The notes beneath the pieces are model-generated. The model saw only the letters and a list, made by a program, of their open reading frames with translations. It was not told the DNA's origin and did not search any database. Shown here one piece after another: positions 45,034 through 55,006 of a DNA stretch of 64,000 nucleotides; the stretch's first letter is position 1; each line of letters begins with the position of its first letter. A program made the position numbers and the translations under genes. Source of the DNA: Chloroflexota bacterium (lineage in GTDB: Bacteria; Chloroflexota; Limnocylindria; Limnocylindrales; CSP1-4); the NCBI GenBank assembly GCA_016191425.1, contig JACPOR010000009.1, positions 1 to 64,000 of the forward strand, in the 5' to 3' direction.

Positions 45034-47562
45034 TCAGAGGAGCGATTCCGGGTCGACATCCACGGACCATGGAGCACCCGGGCCATCACCCAGAAGCGAC
45101 AACGGATCGCGGCCGCGCAACACCACGTTGAAGCGCCACCGATCGGCCCGCCGCGCGATGTAGGCGATGGCGGGACCGACGACATCGACTCGTTCCCCAC
45201 GTTCCATGGCCTTCCGTCGGAGCGCCTCCGCGAATGCGTCTGCGGTGGCCTCCGCAGCTTCGCGATCGGCCATGGCCACGGTGAGCTTGACGAGGCGTCC
45301 GAACGGCGGCGAGCCGAACTGGCGGCGCAGCGCAAGCTCGGCGTCGTAGAAGGTCGCCGGGTCAGAGTCCTCCACCGCGCGGACAGCCGGATGGTCGGGC
45401 TGGTAGGTCTGGAGGATCGCGCGGCCAGGGCGGACGCCGCGTCCGGCGCGTCCCACGGCCTGGCTGAGGAGCTGATACGTTCGCTCGGCGGCACGTTCGT
45501 CGGGGAGGTTCAGGGCCACGTCCGCGGACACGATCCCGACGAGCGTGATCGTCGGGACGTCGATGCCCTTCGTCACGAGGCTCGTTCCGACGAGGACATC
45601 GATCCGGCCGTCCGCGAGATCGTCGAGGATTTTCGTGGCCGCACCCTTCCGCTCGACCACGTCCCGATCCAGGCGGGCCACTCGCAGGTCCGGGAACATC
45701 GCCCGGACCTCGCGCTCGAGCCGTTCCGTGCCGCCCCCGAGGTAGCGGATTCGCGCGGACCCGCAACTCGGGCATCGCGTCGCGAGCGGCGTGGCCCGCC
45801 CGCAGTGGTGACAGCGGAGCGTCACCCCGGCTTGGTGATAGACAAGCGGACGCGTGCACTCCGCGCACCTCTGGGCCGCTCCACAGTCGCGACACATGAC
45901 GACGGACGCCGAACCGCGGCGATTGATGACGAGGATCGCCTGGTCGCGCGCGTCACGATCCAGTCCGCGGATCGCCTCGACGAGCGTCCTCGACAGCATG
46001 CCCCGCTGGCCAGCCGCCATTTCGGCTCGCAGGTCTACGATCTCGATGGTCGGCGGTCCTCCGGAAAGACGGTCGGTCAGCCGGAACCGGCGGTAGGTCC
46101 CATCGCGCGCTCGTCCCTCGGATTCGACGGCCGGCGTGGCGGACCCGAGGACGATTGCGGCACCCGCCAGCCGGGCGAGGCGAATGGCGGTGTCGCGAGC
46201 CTGGAGGCGTGGTGTCCGATCGCTCTTGTAGGCCGGATCGTGCTCCTCGTCCACGACGATCAGCTTGAGATCCCCGATCGGAGCGACGACGGCGAGCCGC
46301 GTCCCGACGACCACGTCGACGGCCCCGGCGCGAATGCGGCGCCACTCATCGAGACGCTCACCGTCGGACAGGCCGGAGTGGATCATCCCGATCTCGGCCC
46401 CGACGTCGGCGCGCAGTCGATCGACGAGCGGAACGGCGAGCGCGATCTCCGGGACCAGGATCAGGGCCCGCCCACCGGCCGCCAGGCACGTGGCGATGGC
46501 TGCCGCATAGATCGCCGTCTTTCCGCCACCGGTGACGCCGTCCAGGAGGATCGGCTGCGGATCCGCACCCGCGATCGCCGTCTCGATCGCCTCGACCGCG
46601 GCCCGCTGCTCGGGGCTGAGCGCCGATGCCTCGGGCCGGGCACCGCGCCTCCCCGGCCCCCGGGTCCCGAGTGGCAACCGGGCAGTCTCCGCGACGTCGA
46701 TCGTGATGAGCGAGCGAGCGTGCAAGCTGCCCACGACAGAGCCCCCGTGTCGAGCCGAGAGTTCGGGCGCGGGTATGCCCACATCGCCGGCGATTGCGAG
46801 ATCGGCGAGGGCCGCCACCTGGCGGACGCCGAGACGTCTTGCGGCAACCGGAGCGCCTCGCTCGACCGCGCCCCCACGACCGTCGGATGCACCCGCGACG
46901 AGGTGGACGATCCGGACGTACCGCGGGCCGGGTCCCGTGTCGTACAAGGTCCAGTCGAGGTCGATCCGGCCGGCATCCCGGAGTGTGCGCAGCCGTCGCA
47001 TCAGGCCGGCTCGACCCTCCGGCGTCCGCAACCGGCGGACCGGGCGCGGCCCATCGTCGAGCTGGGCGAGGAGCGCGTCGTCGGCGCCGGCATCCGCCGC
47101 CGGTCCCTGCCCTTCGGGTTCGCTCGCCGGACGACGTTCGGCCACGAGCTCCAACCGCTCCAGGAGGCCCGGCGGCAGCATCGCCCGGAGGACGAGGGCC
47201 GGCGGGGCGAGATAGGACGACGCGATGTCCCGGGCGAGCGCGATCGACGCCGCCGGCAGCAGCGGCCCGTCCGCTCGAACCCGGTCGACGATGGGCTTCG
47301 GGAGAACCCCGGCGACGGCCATTGCATCACCCAGGACGATTCCGAGAGCCTGGCGGCGGCCGAACTCCAGCAGAACTGCCTCGCCGGGCAGGAGCGGTTC
47401 GAGGCGGACAGGAACGCGATAGGTGAATGGACGACCCGCTGCCCCGCCGGCCGCGTCGATGGCGATGGCGACGAGGCGCTCCTCGCTCCCGACAGGGGCG
47501 ATGCCGGCATCCGCGACGGCGTCTGGCAGGCCGAGCGTCTCCTGGTCGCCGTCAGTCGCCAC
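45034..47562 (-). CDS. priA: Primosomal protein N' (replication restart helicase PriA)
   Basis: 3'-5' helicase that reloads the replisome at stalled forks. From GTG 47562, 842 residues: a 3'-DNA-binding N-domain (AGRPFTYRVPVRLEPLLPGE), Walker A as GVTGGGKTAIYAAAI, DEEH box in VVDEEHDPAYKSDRTPRLQA, the zinc-binding region with CRDCGAAQRCAEC, CHHCG and CPSCG, then LVGTSLVTKGIDVPTITLVG and GRAGRGVRPGRAI. All motifs intact. Nine bases after gmk. Confidence 0.95.
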   Translation of the reverse strand: MATDGDQETLGLPDAVADAGIAPVGSEERLVAIAIDAAGGAAGRPFTYRVPVRLEPLLPGEAVLLEFGRRQALGIVLGDAMAVAGVLPKPIVDRVRADGPLLPAASIALARDIASSYLAPPALVLRAMLPPGLLERLELVAERRPASEPEGQGPAADAGADDALLAQLDDGPRPVRRLRTPEGRAGLMRRLRTLRDAGRIDLDWTLYDTGPGPRYVRIVHLVAGASDGRGGAVERGAPVAARRLGVRQVAALADLAIAGDVGIPAPELSARHGGSVVGSLHARSLITIDVAETARLPLGTRGPGRRGARPEASALSPEQRAAVEAIETAIAGADPQPILLDGVTGGGKTAIYAAAIATCLAAGGRALILVPEIALAVPLVDRLRADVGAEIGMIHSGLSDGERLDEWRRIRAGAVDVVVGTRLAVVAPIGDLKLIVVDEEHDPAYKSDRTPRLQARDTAIRLARLAGAAIVLGSATPAVESEGRARDGTYRRFRLTDRLSGGPPTIEIVDLRAEMAAGQRGMLSRTLVEAIRGLDRDARDQAILVINRRGSASVVMCRDCGAAQRCAECTRPLVYHQAGVTLRCHHCGRATPLATRCPSCGSARIRYLGGGTERLEREVRAMFPDLRVARLDRDVVERKGAATKILDDLADGRIDVLVGTSLVTKGIDVPTITLVGIVSADVALNLPDERAAERTYQLLSQAVGRAGRGVRPGRAILQTYQPDHPAVRAVEDSDPATFYDAELALRRQFGSPPFGRLVKLTVAMADREAAEATADAFAEALRRKAMERGERVDVVGPAIAYIARRADRWRFNVVLRGRDPLSLLGDGPGAPWSVDVDPESLL

Positions 47563-47571
47563 GGCGAGGAC

Positions 47572-48234
47572 CTAGATCCGCGTCCGGCGCTTCGGGTGGA
47601 GAGCCTTCTCGCGCAGGATGATCTCGTGGATCTTCGCAGCGGTTCGCTCGATCTGACCCGTTTCATTCACGATCACGTGGTCGTAGTCTTCCTGTCGGGC
47701 GAGCTCGAGGGCCGCATTCCGCTGCCGGATGTCGAGTTCATCGGCGGACTCGGTCGCCCGCGACCGGAGCCGCTGGAAGAGATCCTCGAGGGACGGCGGA
47801 ACGAGGAAGATCAGGAGGGCGTCGTCGAGACGCTGCTTGACGACGGCGGCGCCCTGGACGTCGATCTTGAGAATGACGTCGTGACCGGCCCCAAGCGCGG
47901 CACGGACCTCGGCGCGCGGGGTCCCGTACCAGTTCCCGTGGACCTCGTTGGCCTCGAGGAGCTCGCCCGCCCCCTGGAGGGCCGCGAACGCCTCCCGGGT
48001 CAGGAACCGATAGTGGACTCCGTCGAGCTCGTAGCTCCGGCGCGGCCGGGTCGTGCAGGTCACGACGTAGTGGTAGTCGGGGATCCGCGTTCCGGCGCGG
48101 AGTGCCTCGATCACGCTGTCCTTGCCGACCCCGGACGGTCCGGACACGATCACGAGGACGGCGCCGGGTGCCCCGTCGCTCGCCAGTGGCGTTTCTGCCG
48201 GTCCGATTGACAGGCCGGAGTTCGGATCCGTCAC
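47572..48234 (-). CDS. gmk: Guanylate kinase
   Basis: Phosphorylates GMP to GDP. 220 residues: a 25-residue leader, P-loop VSGPSGVGKDSVIEAL, the GMP-binding TCTTRPRRSYELDGVHYRFL, and EVHGNWYGTPRAEVRAAL, ILKIDVQGA. Overlaps rluD by four bases. Confidence 0.96.
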   Translation of the reverse strand: MTDPNSGLSIGPAETPLASDGAPGAVLVIVSGPSGVGKDSVIEALRAGTRIPDYHYVVTCTTRPRRSYELDGVHYRFLTREAFAALQGAGELLEANEVHGNWYGTPRAEVRAALGAGHDVILKIDVQGAAVVKQRLDDALLIFLVPPSLEDLFQRLRSRATESADELDIRQRNAALELARQEDYDHVIVNETGQIERTAAKIHEIILREKALHPKRRTRI

Positions 48235-49187
48235 CGGGACTCTGCCCTCAACTCCGCCAGGACACGCTCCAGCTCGGGCGGGAGCGGAGCCGTGGCCCGG
48301 ATGAGTTCGCCCGTCGAGGGTGACGCCAGTTCCAGGCGCCAGGCGTGCAGGAACAGACGCTCGAGGCCGCTGGGTCCTCGTCCGGACGTCCCGGTGCCAT
48401 AGACCCGGTCGCCGGCAACCGCGTGGCCGATCGCCTCGAGGTGAACGCGGATCTGGTGGGTGCGGCCGGTTATGAGGTCCAGCTCGAGGAGCGTCCAGTC
48501 GGCAAAGCGCTCACTGACCCGGTACCCGGTCGTCGCGAGCCGACCACCCGGGACGACCGCCATCCTCGTCCGGTGACGGGGGTCCCGGCCGATCGGTGCC
48601 TCGATTCTCCCGACCGCCGCGCCGACGGAGCCCTGGACCAGGGCCAGATACGTCTTCTTGATCCGGCGCGCCTTCAGTTGGGCCATCAGGCCGTGCTGTG
48701 CGAGGTCCGTTCGGGCGACCATCAGGAGGCCGCTCGTGTCGCGGTCCAGCCGATGCACGATCCCGGGTCGCCGGACGCCCGCGATCCCCCCGAACCCCTC
48801 CGGCCCGGCTCGGCCGAGCAGGGCGTTGACGAGCGTGCCGTCGTCGTGGCCAGGTGACGGATGGACGACCAGACCGGAGGGCTTGTCGACGATGAGGAGG
48901 TCCGCGTCCTCGTACACGACCGAAACATCGATCTCGGGCTGGGCAGCCGGCTCAGCCGCCACCGGCTCTGGAATCTCGAGGCGCAGCTCGGTGCCCGGGT
49001 CGATGATGGTGTTCGCTCGAAGCGTCCGCTCGCCGGCCGTGAGTCGACCTTCGGAGATCAGCTTCTGGACATGACTTCGAGACAGGCCCGTGAGATCCGT
49101 GACGAGGCGATCGACACGCAGGCTCTGACCCTGGGGTGGGGCGGTCAACAGGTGAACGCCGGGAGATCGGACTCCGATCTCAGCCAC
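48231..49187 (-). CDS. rluD: RluD-family 23S rRNA pseudouridine synthase
   Basis: Makes pseudouridines in 23S rRNA (positions 1911/1915/1917 in RluD). A frame is open further upstream; GTG at 49187, overlapping the lspA stop, gives 318 residues with an S4 domain (RVDRLVTDLTGLSRSHVQKL), then VVYEDADLLIVDKPSGLVVH, catalytic HRLDRDTSGLLMVARTD, and RTHQIRVHLEAIGHAV. lspA-rluD is a common pair. Confidence 0.94.
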   Translation of the reverse strand: MAEIGVRSPGVHLLTAPPQGQSLRVDRLVTDLTGLSRSHVQKLISEGRLTAGERTLRANTIIDPGTELRLEIPEPVAAEPAAQPEIDVSVVYEDADLLIVDKPSGLVVHPSPGHDDGTLVNALLGRAGPEGFGGIAGVRRPGIVHRLDRDTSGLLMVARTDLAQHGLMAQLKARRIKKTYLALVQGSVGAAVGRIEAPIGRDPRHRTRMAVVPGGRLATTGYRVSERFADWTLLELDLITGRTHQIRVHLEAIGHAVAGDRVYGTGTSGRGPSGLERLFLHAWRLELASPSTGELIRATAPLPPELERVLAELRAESR

Positions 49188-49746
49188 CGCTCGCCGGACC
49201 TTGCGTCGCCGGGCCGGGTTCGCCGGACCCGTCCGCCGGTGTGCCCGTCGCATGATCGTCCGCCTCCCTGACAAGGGACGGGCGGAGGGCCATCGCCAAC
49301 AACAGCACGATCGCGCCGCTGATGCAGGCATCAGCCACATTGAAGGTAAAGAACCGGGCGGTCCCGAGCCCGCCGTCCACGAAATCGATCACGTACCCCA
49401 GCCGGAACCGGTCGATGGCGTTGCCGATCGCCCCACCGAGGAGAAGACCGAGGGTCAGGGTCATGTACCGACTCCGGCCCGAGCGCGCGTGGAACATCAC
49501 GATCAGGGCGATCGCGGCCAGGCTGAGCAGGGCAAAGATGGCGACCTGGCCCTGGAACAGCCCGAAGAGCGCGCCGTCGTTCCGCGAGTAGACCAGTCGC
49601 AGGGCACCATCCAGGAACACGATCGTGCGTCCTCCGGACAGCTCATTCGCAATCCAGGCCTTGGTCGCCTGGTCAATCGCCACGATCAGGGCGACCAGGG
49701 TGACGAAGGGCCCCCAGTGCGGGCGGCCACGGCTGGATCCGGTCAC
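49180..49746 (-). CDS. lspA: Lipoprotein signal peptidase (signal peptidase II)
   Basis: Aspartic membrane protease that cleaves prolipoprotein signal peptides. 188 residues with four membrane segments (TLVALIVAIDQATKAWI first), the NDGALFGLFQG motif, and catalytic Asp residues in GGAIGNAIDRFRLGYVIDF and NVADACISGAIVLLLA. A 35-residue Ala/Gly/Pro tail follows. It processes lipoproteins such as the one at 22570-23532. Overlaps ileS by four bases. Confidence 0.95.
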   Translation of the reverse strand: MTGSSRGRPHWGPFVTLVALIVAIDQATKAWIANELSGGRTIVFLDGALRLVYSRNDGALFGLFQGQVAIFALLSLAAIALIVMFHARSGRSRYMTLTLGLLLGGAIGNAIDRFRLGYVIDFVDGGLGTARFFTFNVADACISGAIVLLLAMALRPSLVREADDHATGTPADGSGEPGPATQGPASGG

Positions 49747-52700
49747 GACACGCGGGGCCCCGGCGGCCGTCGGGCCAAGGTGATCGTCGCCGGGCCGGCC
49801 TCGAGCTCGACCGTGGCCCGACGCCCGCCCACCGGCGACGAAGACACCAGCTCGGCGAGCGTCTCATCGGCCACGCCACCGAGGTGGCCGGCGACCGCCC
49901 GCGCCAGTCCCTCGACGTGCAGGAGGATCCGATCATCCAGCTCGAGCCCGGCGTCCTTCCGCAGGTCCTGGATTGCCCGCTGGAGCTCGCGCGCGTCGCC
50001 TTCGGCCCGCAGGTCCGGGGTGAGTTCCGTGTCGAGCACGACCAGGAGGCCCTCATCGTGGGCGACGACCGTCCCGGGGCGTGGCATCGCGAGGATCTCG
50101 ACTTCATCCGCCCCGAGGACGACGCCCGCGATGACAACCGTCCCATCGGCCCGGATGTCAACCGCTCCGTCGCGCGCCGCCGCCATGACGGCGGGGATCG
50201 CTGAGCCGAGTCTCCTGCCGACCTTGGGGAGAAGCACCTTGACCCGGCGTTCGACCAGGCTGGACTCGTCGCCGATCAGCTCCACGTGCCGAACATTGAG
50301 TTCCTCGGCGATGAGCGCAACGAGCGCCTCGAGCTCGTGCAGATCGCCGCCGGGCAGAGCCAGCCAGAGACGCGCAAGAGGTTGCCGGACCTTGAGGTTC
50401 GCGGTCCCGCGCAACGTCCGGGCCAGGTCGACGGCCCGACGCGCGGTCGCCATCGCGGCCTCGAGGGCCTCGTCCCGGAGGGGCGACAGCTCGGCCGTGG
50501 GGTAACTGGTCAGGTGCACGGAGTGCGGCGCAGTCGGATCGGTCTCGACGATGAGGTTCCGGTAGATCTCCTCGGTCAGGAACGGGAGGACCGGGGCCGT
50601 GACGCGCGCCAGCGCGACGATCGCGGCGTGGAGGGTCGCGAACGCGCCCGCCTGGTCCGCGCCGCTGCCTCGCGAGAATCGCTTCCGGGAGAGGCGCAGA
50701 TACCAGGTCGAGAGATCGTCGATGAAGGTGTCGATGAGGCGCGTGGCGGCGACCGCGTCGTAGTCGCCGAGCCGATCCTGGGCCGCGGCCGCCAGCCCTG
50801 CCGCGCGCGACAGGATCCAGCGATCCATCGGTGAGCGCTCTTCCACAGGTGGGTCCTCCGGCCCGGGCGTCCAGCCCGTCAGGCGCGCGTACGTCACGAA
50901 GAACGCATACACGTTCCACAGGATCAGGAGCCGGCGGCGAGCATCATCGGCGGCGTGCCACCCGAAGAGGATGTTGTCATCGGGCCGAGAGGACATGTAC
51001 AGCCAGCGCATGACGTCGACGCCCATGCGCTCGGCAGCTTCGTCGAATTCGATGGCGTTGCCCCACGACTTGTGCATTGCCCGGCCGTCCTCGGCGAAGA
51101 GGGTGGCGTAGCCGAAGATCGTCTTGAACGGCGCCTCGCGTCGCAGGACCGTGCTCATCGCGAGCATCGCGTAGAACCAGTTCCGGAACTGGCCGGGAAA
51201 GCTTTCGGTGACGAAGTCGGCCGGGAACCACTGGGCCCAGTACTCGGGCTCTTCTCGATAGTGGAGTGTCGAGAACGGCACGATGCCGGCATCCAGCCAC
51301 GGATTCCCGACATCGGGAATGCGGCGCGTCTCGCGGCCGCAGGTCTGGCAGGCAATGACCACCTCGTCGACGTAGGGCCGATGCGGGGTGTGGCCCGCCA
51401 GCCGATCCCAGCCCGAAACGGCCCGCTCCCGAAGTTCCTCCTGCCCGCCCAGCACGTCGAACGTGCCGCACGTCGCGCACTCGTAGATGGGCAGCGCCAG
51501 GCCCCAGTAGCGTTTCTTGCTGATCATCCAATCGTGCATGTTCAGGAGCCAGTCGAGCTCGCGTTCGTAGCCGAAGCCCGGAATCCAGCGGATCGAGTCG
51601 ACGACCTCCATGATCTGGTAGCGCAGGCTGCGATCGACCTGCTCCCTGGTGAGGGCCTCGCGCGGCTGGTCGTAGACCTCGCCCATGCTGATGTACCACT
51701 CGTCAACGAGCCGGAACACGAGTGCCGTCCCGCAGCGCCAGCAGTGCGGGTAGCGGTGACGGATGGTCTCCAGACGCTGGAAGCGGCCGGCATGACGGAG
51801 ATGCTCCACGATGGGATCGGTGACGTCGCGGACGTCGCGACCCGACAGTGAGCCAAAGCCATCGAGGAAGATGCCTGACTCGTCAAGAGGGGCGATGATC
51901 GGCAGGCCGAGGGACGTGCCCAGGGCGTAATCCTCGGCACCGCAGCCGGGGGCGACGTGGACGATCCCGGTCCCCTCCTCCTCCCCGACCTCGGTCCAGG
52001 CGACGACGCGATGCTCATACGGGGCTTCCGGGTGCACCCGGGTTCCCTTCGCGAAGGCCTCGACAACGGCGGGCAGGTCGTCGAACGGACCCTCGTAGCG
52101 CCAACCCACGAGGTCACTGCCCGGACGCTCCTCGAGGACCTCGTGGCGACCTTCCAGGGCTGACTTCAGGGTGCCCTTCGCCAGCCAGAAGCTGTCGTCT
52201 CCGACGCGGACTCGAACATACCGTAGATCCGCTCCCACGGCCGCGGCGACGTTTGAGGTGAGGGTCCAGGGGGTGGTGGTCCAGATCAGCAGCGATTCCC
52301 CGGGCCGGTCCACGAGCGGGAATCGGACGGTCAGGCCCGGGTCATCACGATCCTGGTAGCCCTCGGTCATCTCATGCTGGCTGATCCCGGTCCCGCAGCG
52401 CGCGCACCACGGCATGGTGTCGTGGCCCTTGTAGATCCAGCCTCGACGATGGCACTCGGCGAGGAAACCCCAGATCAGGTCGTTGTTCTCGTTGCTGAAG
52501 GTGAAGTAGCTGCCGCCGAGCTCCGGCATGCCGAGACGACCGACGATCATCTCAACCGTGTCGGTGACCGGGCCTCGAGGGCCGTCGACGGTCGCGACCT
52601 GGGCGGCATCGGCGGCCAGCAGATCGCGCAGGCGGCGCAGTTCGTCCGGGTCGTTCCAGTCCATCCAGTAGCCGAGGCGGATCGACTGCTCGGTCTGTCG

Positions 52701-53087
52701 GGCCGCATAGGTCAGGACGCGCTGCTTGCACAGGCTGACGAACTGGGCGATGCCATAGGCCTCGATGTCCCGTTTCGAGGTGAACCCGAGGTCCCGCTCT
52801 ACGTTGACCTCGACCCACAGCCCCTGGCAGTCGAACCCGTTCTGCCAGCGCTGGGCCTCGCCCAGCATCGCGTGGAATCGTTGGTAGAGATCCTTGTAGG
52901 TACGACCCCACGCGTGATGGACCCCCATCGGGTTGTTGGCGGTGATCGGCCCGTCCAGAAAGCTCCACTTCGGGCCGCGCTCGTTCTGTGCGCGGAGCGC
53001 CGCGAACGTGCCTCGCTCGCGCCAGAACTCAAGGGTCTCGTGTTCCATCGGAACGAGATCCGGGCGTGGCGGAACGGGTTGGAACAT
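49743..53087 (-). CDS. ileS: Isoleucyl-tRNA synthetase (type 2)
   Basis: Charges tRNA-Ile. 1114 residues; the HIGH motif region is PITANNPMGVHHAWGRTYKD and the second class-I signature appears as GRAMHKSWGNAIEF instead of KMSKS. Editing domain with EEEGTGIVHVAPGCGAEDY follows the CP1 region. The eukaryote-like ileS2 form with MHKS is known from several bacterial groups and is usually insensitive to mupirocin (family knowledge). It is first in the ileS-lspA-rluD-gmk-priA operon and is intact from end to end. Confidence 0.95.
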   Translation of the reverse strand: MFQPVPPRPDLVPMEHETLEFWRERGTFAALRAQNERGPKWSFLDGPITANNPMGVHHAWGRTYKDLYQRFHAMLGEAQRWQNGFDCQGLWVEVNVERDLGFTSKRDIEAYGIAQFVSLCKQRVLTYAARQTEQSIRLGYWMDWNDPDELRRLRDLLAADAAQVATVDGPRGPVTDTVEMIVGRLGMPELGGSYFTFSNENNDLIWGFLAECHRRGWIYKGHDTMPWCARCGTGISQHEMTEGYQDRDDPGLTVRFPLVDRPGESLLIWTTTPWTLTSNVAAAVGADLRYVRVRVGDDSFWLAKGTLKSALEGRHEVLEERPGSDLVGWRYEGPFDDLPAVVEAFAKGTRVHPEAPYEHRVVAWTEVGEEEGTGIVHVAPGCGAEDYALGTSLGLPIIAPLDESGIFLDGFGSLSGRDVRDVTDPIVEHLRHAGRFQRLETIRHRYPHCWRCGTALVFRLVDEWYISMGEVYDQPREALTREQVDRSLRYQIMEVVDSIRWIPGFGYERELDWLLNMHDWMISKKRYWGLALPIYECATCGTFDVLGGQEELRERAVSGWDRLAGHTPHRPYVDEVVIACQTCGRETRRIPDVGNPWLDAGIVPFSTLHYREEPEYWAQWFPADFVTESFPGQFRNWFYAMLAMSTVLRREAPFKTIFGYATLFAEDGRAMHKSWGNAIEFDEAAERMGVDVMRWLYMSSRPDDNILFGWHAADDARRRLLILWNVYAFFVTYARLTGWTPGPEDPPVEERSPMDRWILSRAAGLAAAAQDRLGDYDAVAATRLIDTFIDDLSTWYLRLSRKRFSRGSGADQAGAFATLHAAIVALARVTAPVLPFLTEEIYRNLIVETDPTAPHSVHLTSYPTAELSPLRDEALEAAMATARRAVDLARTLRGTANLKVRQPLARLWLALPGGDLHELEALVALIAEELNVRHVELIGDESSLVERRVKVLLPKVGRRLGSAIPAVMAAARDGAVDIRADGTVVIAGVVLGADEVEILAMPRPGTVVAHDEGLLVVLDTELTPDLRAEGDARELQRAIQDLRKDAGLELDDRILLHVEGLARAVAGHLGGVADETLAELVSSSPVGGRRATVELEAGPATITLARRPPGPRVS

Positions 53088-53170
53088 CGGGCCTCGCGAG
53101 ATGACTGGATTGGCCTCCGGCGTCGGCTCGCACGTCGAACTCGACCCGGGCAGTTGACGACGGGTCCGAG

Positions 53171-53183
53171 TATCCTACCCGCG
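53171..53183 (+). promoter_or_regulatory. Promoter of the LCP gene with leaderless start
   Basis: TATCCT (53171-53176) lies seven bases before the ATG at 53184, with no ribosome-binding site in the ACCCGCG between them. The minus strand shows GATACT at 53174-53169, so the same bases may also serve the divergent ileS operon. Confidence 0.5.
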
Positions 53184-54986
53184 ATGCAGAACGCGCACGA
53201 GATGCGTCCGCGCCGACGCTCTGCCTTCGTCGCCGCGTTCCTCTCCCTCCTCTTCCCCGGCCTCGGCCACGCCTATCTCGGTGCCTCCCGGCGGGCCCTC
53301 GGGTTCGCCGCCCCGCCGATCCTCGCGGGCGCCCTGGTGGCGGGCATTGCCGTCCGCCTGGATCTCTTCGAACTTGCCGGGCTCGCCATCCAGGAGTGGT
53401 TCATCGCGGCGCTCTTCGTCATCAACCTGGTGGCTCTCGCGTATCGGGCCGCCGCCATCGTCGACGCCTGGCGGATCGCTCGCTGGCTCCAGTCGGGCCC
53501 GGCACCCGAACGGCCCGTCGTGAGCTCGGCGGGTCGCTCGTCCCGCGGCGGGGCGGGGACGCTCCCGGTGGCCTCGCTGGCCGGGCTGGTCGCGGTCCTC
53601 CTGGTCATGAGCACCATCCACCTGGCGGTCGGCCGGTACGACGTCCTCCTGGCCGGCACGACCCGCTGCATCTTCGACCCGGGCGCATCCGGATGCTCGT
53701 CGGCTGCCACGCCATTACCCGGTCCGTCCGGGACCGGCACGGACCTCGTGACACCCGATCCAGGCGCCCTCGGTACGGCGGTGCCGTTCCGGAGCGCGAC
53801 TCCCTGGAACGGGACCGAGCGCCTCAACATCCTGCTGATCGGCGCCGATGAACAGGGCGGCGGCCACAACACGGACTCGATGATCACGTTGTCGATCGAT
53901 CCCGTGACCAGCCAGGTAGCCATGTTCCAGATCCCCCGGGACACGGTGGATGTGCCGATCCCCCCGGGCCCGGCACGGAAGCTCTTCGGGTCCGTGTACG
54001 CAGGCAAGATCAACGCCTGGTTCGCCGCCGTACGCAATCGCCCGGACCTCTACCCCGGAACGGACCAGACACGCGGCTACAACGGATTGAAGGCCATCCT
54101 CGGCGAGCTGTTCGGGCTCGACATCAAGTACTACGTCGAGGTCAACTTCGACGGCTTCCGCAAGGTCGTCGACGCCCTGGGCGGCGTGACGATCAATGTC
54201 CAGGTCCCGGTCGTCGATGATCGCTATCCGACGGCGACGGGCGGTTACCGCCGCCTCTACATCCCGTCCGGCATGCAGTTCATGTCGGGCGCCGAGGCGC
54301 TCGCCTATGCGCGATCGAGGCACGGCTCCACCGACTTCGATCGCAGCGCGCGCCAGCAGCGGGTCCTCCTGGCGCTGCGCCAGCAGACCGATATCGCCCG
54401 GGTCCTGCCGCACCTGGAAGAGCTGGCCTCGGCGCTCTCGGCCTCCATCCGGACCGACATCCCGCGCGACCTCCTGCCGCGGCTCCTCGGGCTCGCCGAG
54501 CAGATCTCGTCGCGGAGCGTCCGCTCCTTCATCTTCACGCCGCCGTACTACCAGACCGAGTACCTGACCAGCCCACGCGGCTACATCATCGTGCCGCGCG
54601 TCGATCGGATCCGGGCGGCGGTCCGGGGCGCCTTCACGGCCGACGCCGCGAATGACCGACGCGAACAGCTCACGGCCGAAGCCGCCACCATCTACGTCCT
54701 GAACGGGTCCGGCTCGGCCGGCCAGGCGAGCGGGATCGCCGATTACCTGGAGTTCCTCGGCCTGGCGGCCTCGGCGCCAGGCCAGAAACCCGACGTGTCG
54801 CGCCTCGCGGCAACGACCATCCGCATCTACAACGGGGCAGAATTGACCATGCCCCTCACGGTGGCGGCCCTCGAAGGGCTGTTCGGGGTCAAGGCCGACC
54901 TGGTCACCGATGGCGCCGCGACCGCCGACATCGTGATCATCACCGGTTCGAACACGCCTGCCCTCACCCCACCGCCGATTCCCTGA
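53184..54986 (+). CDS. LytR-CpsA-Psr family cell-wall ligase with fused multi-pass N-terminus
   Basis: LCP proteins attach anionic polymers to peptidoglycan from undecaprenyl carriers. 600 residues: an unusual N-terminus with three membrane segments (FVAAFLSLLFPGLGHAYLGA, FAAPPILAGALVAGIAVRLD, WFIAALFVINLVALAYRAAA), a fourth at about 140-160, then a Thr/Pro linker and the LCP domain (ILLIGADEQGGGHNTDSMIT, FDGFRKVVDALGGVTI, YARSRHGSTDFDRSARQQRV). A LytR_C domain (IYVLNGSGSAGQASGIADYL) ends it. The first part resembles a small DUF5683/TM2-like module, fused here. Catalytic Arg and Asp residues are present. Convergent with the GT gene. Confidence 0.9.
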   Translation: MQNAHEMRPRRRSAFVAAFLSLLFPGLGHAYLGASRRALGFAAPPILAGALVAGIAVRLDLFELAGLAIQEWFIAALFVINLVALAYRAAAIVDAWRIARWLQSGPAPERPVVSSAGRSSRGGAGTLPVASLAGLVAVLLVMSTIHLAVGRYDVLLAGTTRCIFDPGASGCSSAATPLPGPSGTGTDLVTPDPGALGTAVPFRSATPWNGTERLNILLIGADEQGGGHNTDSMITLSIDPVTSQVAMFQIPRDTVDVPIPPGPARKLFGSVYAGKINAWFAAVRNRPDLYPGTDQTRGYNGLKAILGELFGLDIKYYVEVNFDGFRKVVDALGGVTINVQVPVVDDRYPTATGGYRRLYIPSGMQFMSGAEALAYARSRHGSTDFDRSARQQRVLLALRQQTDIARVLPHLEELASALSASIRTDIPRDLLPRLLGLAEQISSRSVRSFIFTPPYYQTEYLTSPRGYIIVPRVDRIRAAVRGAFTADAANDRREQLTAEAATIYVLNGSGSAGQASGIADYLEFLGLAASAPGQKPDVSRLAATTIRIYNGAELTMPLTVAALEGLFGVKADLVTDGAATADIVIITGSNTPALTPPPIP

Positions 54987-55006
54987 CCGCCCGTTGTCCG
55001 CCCGGC

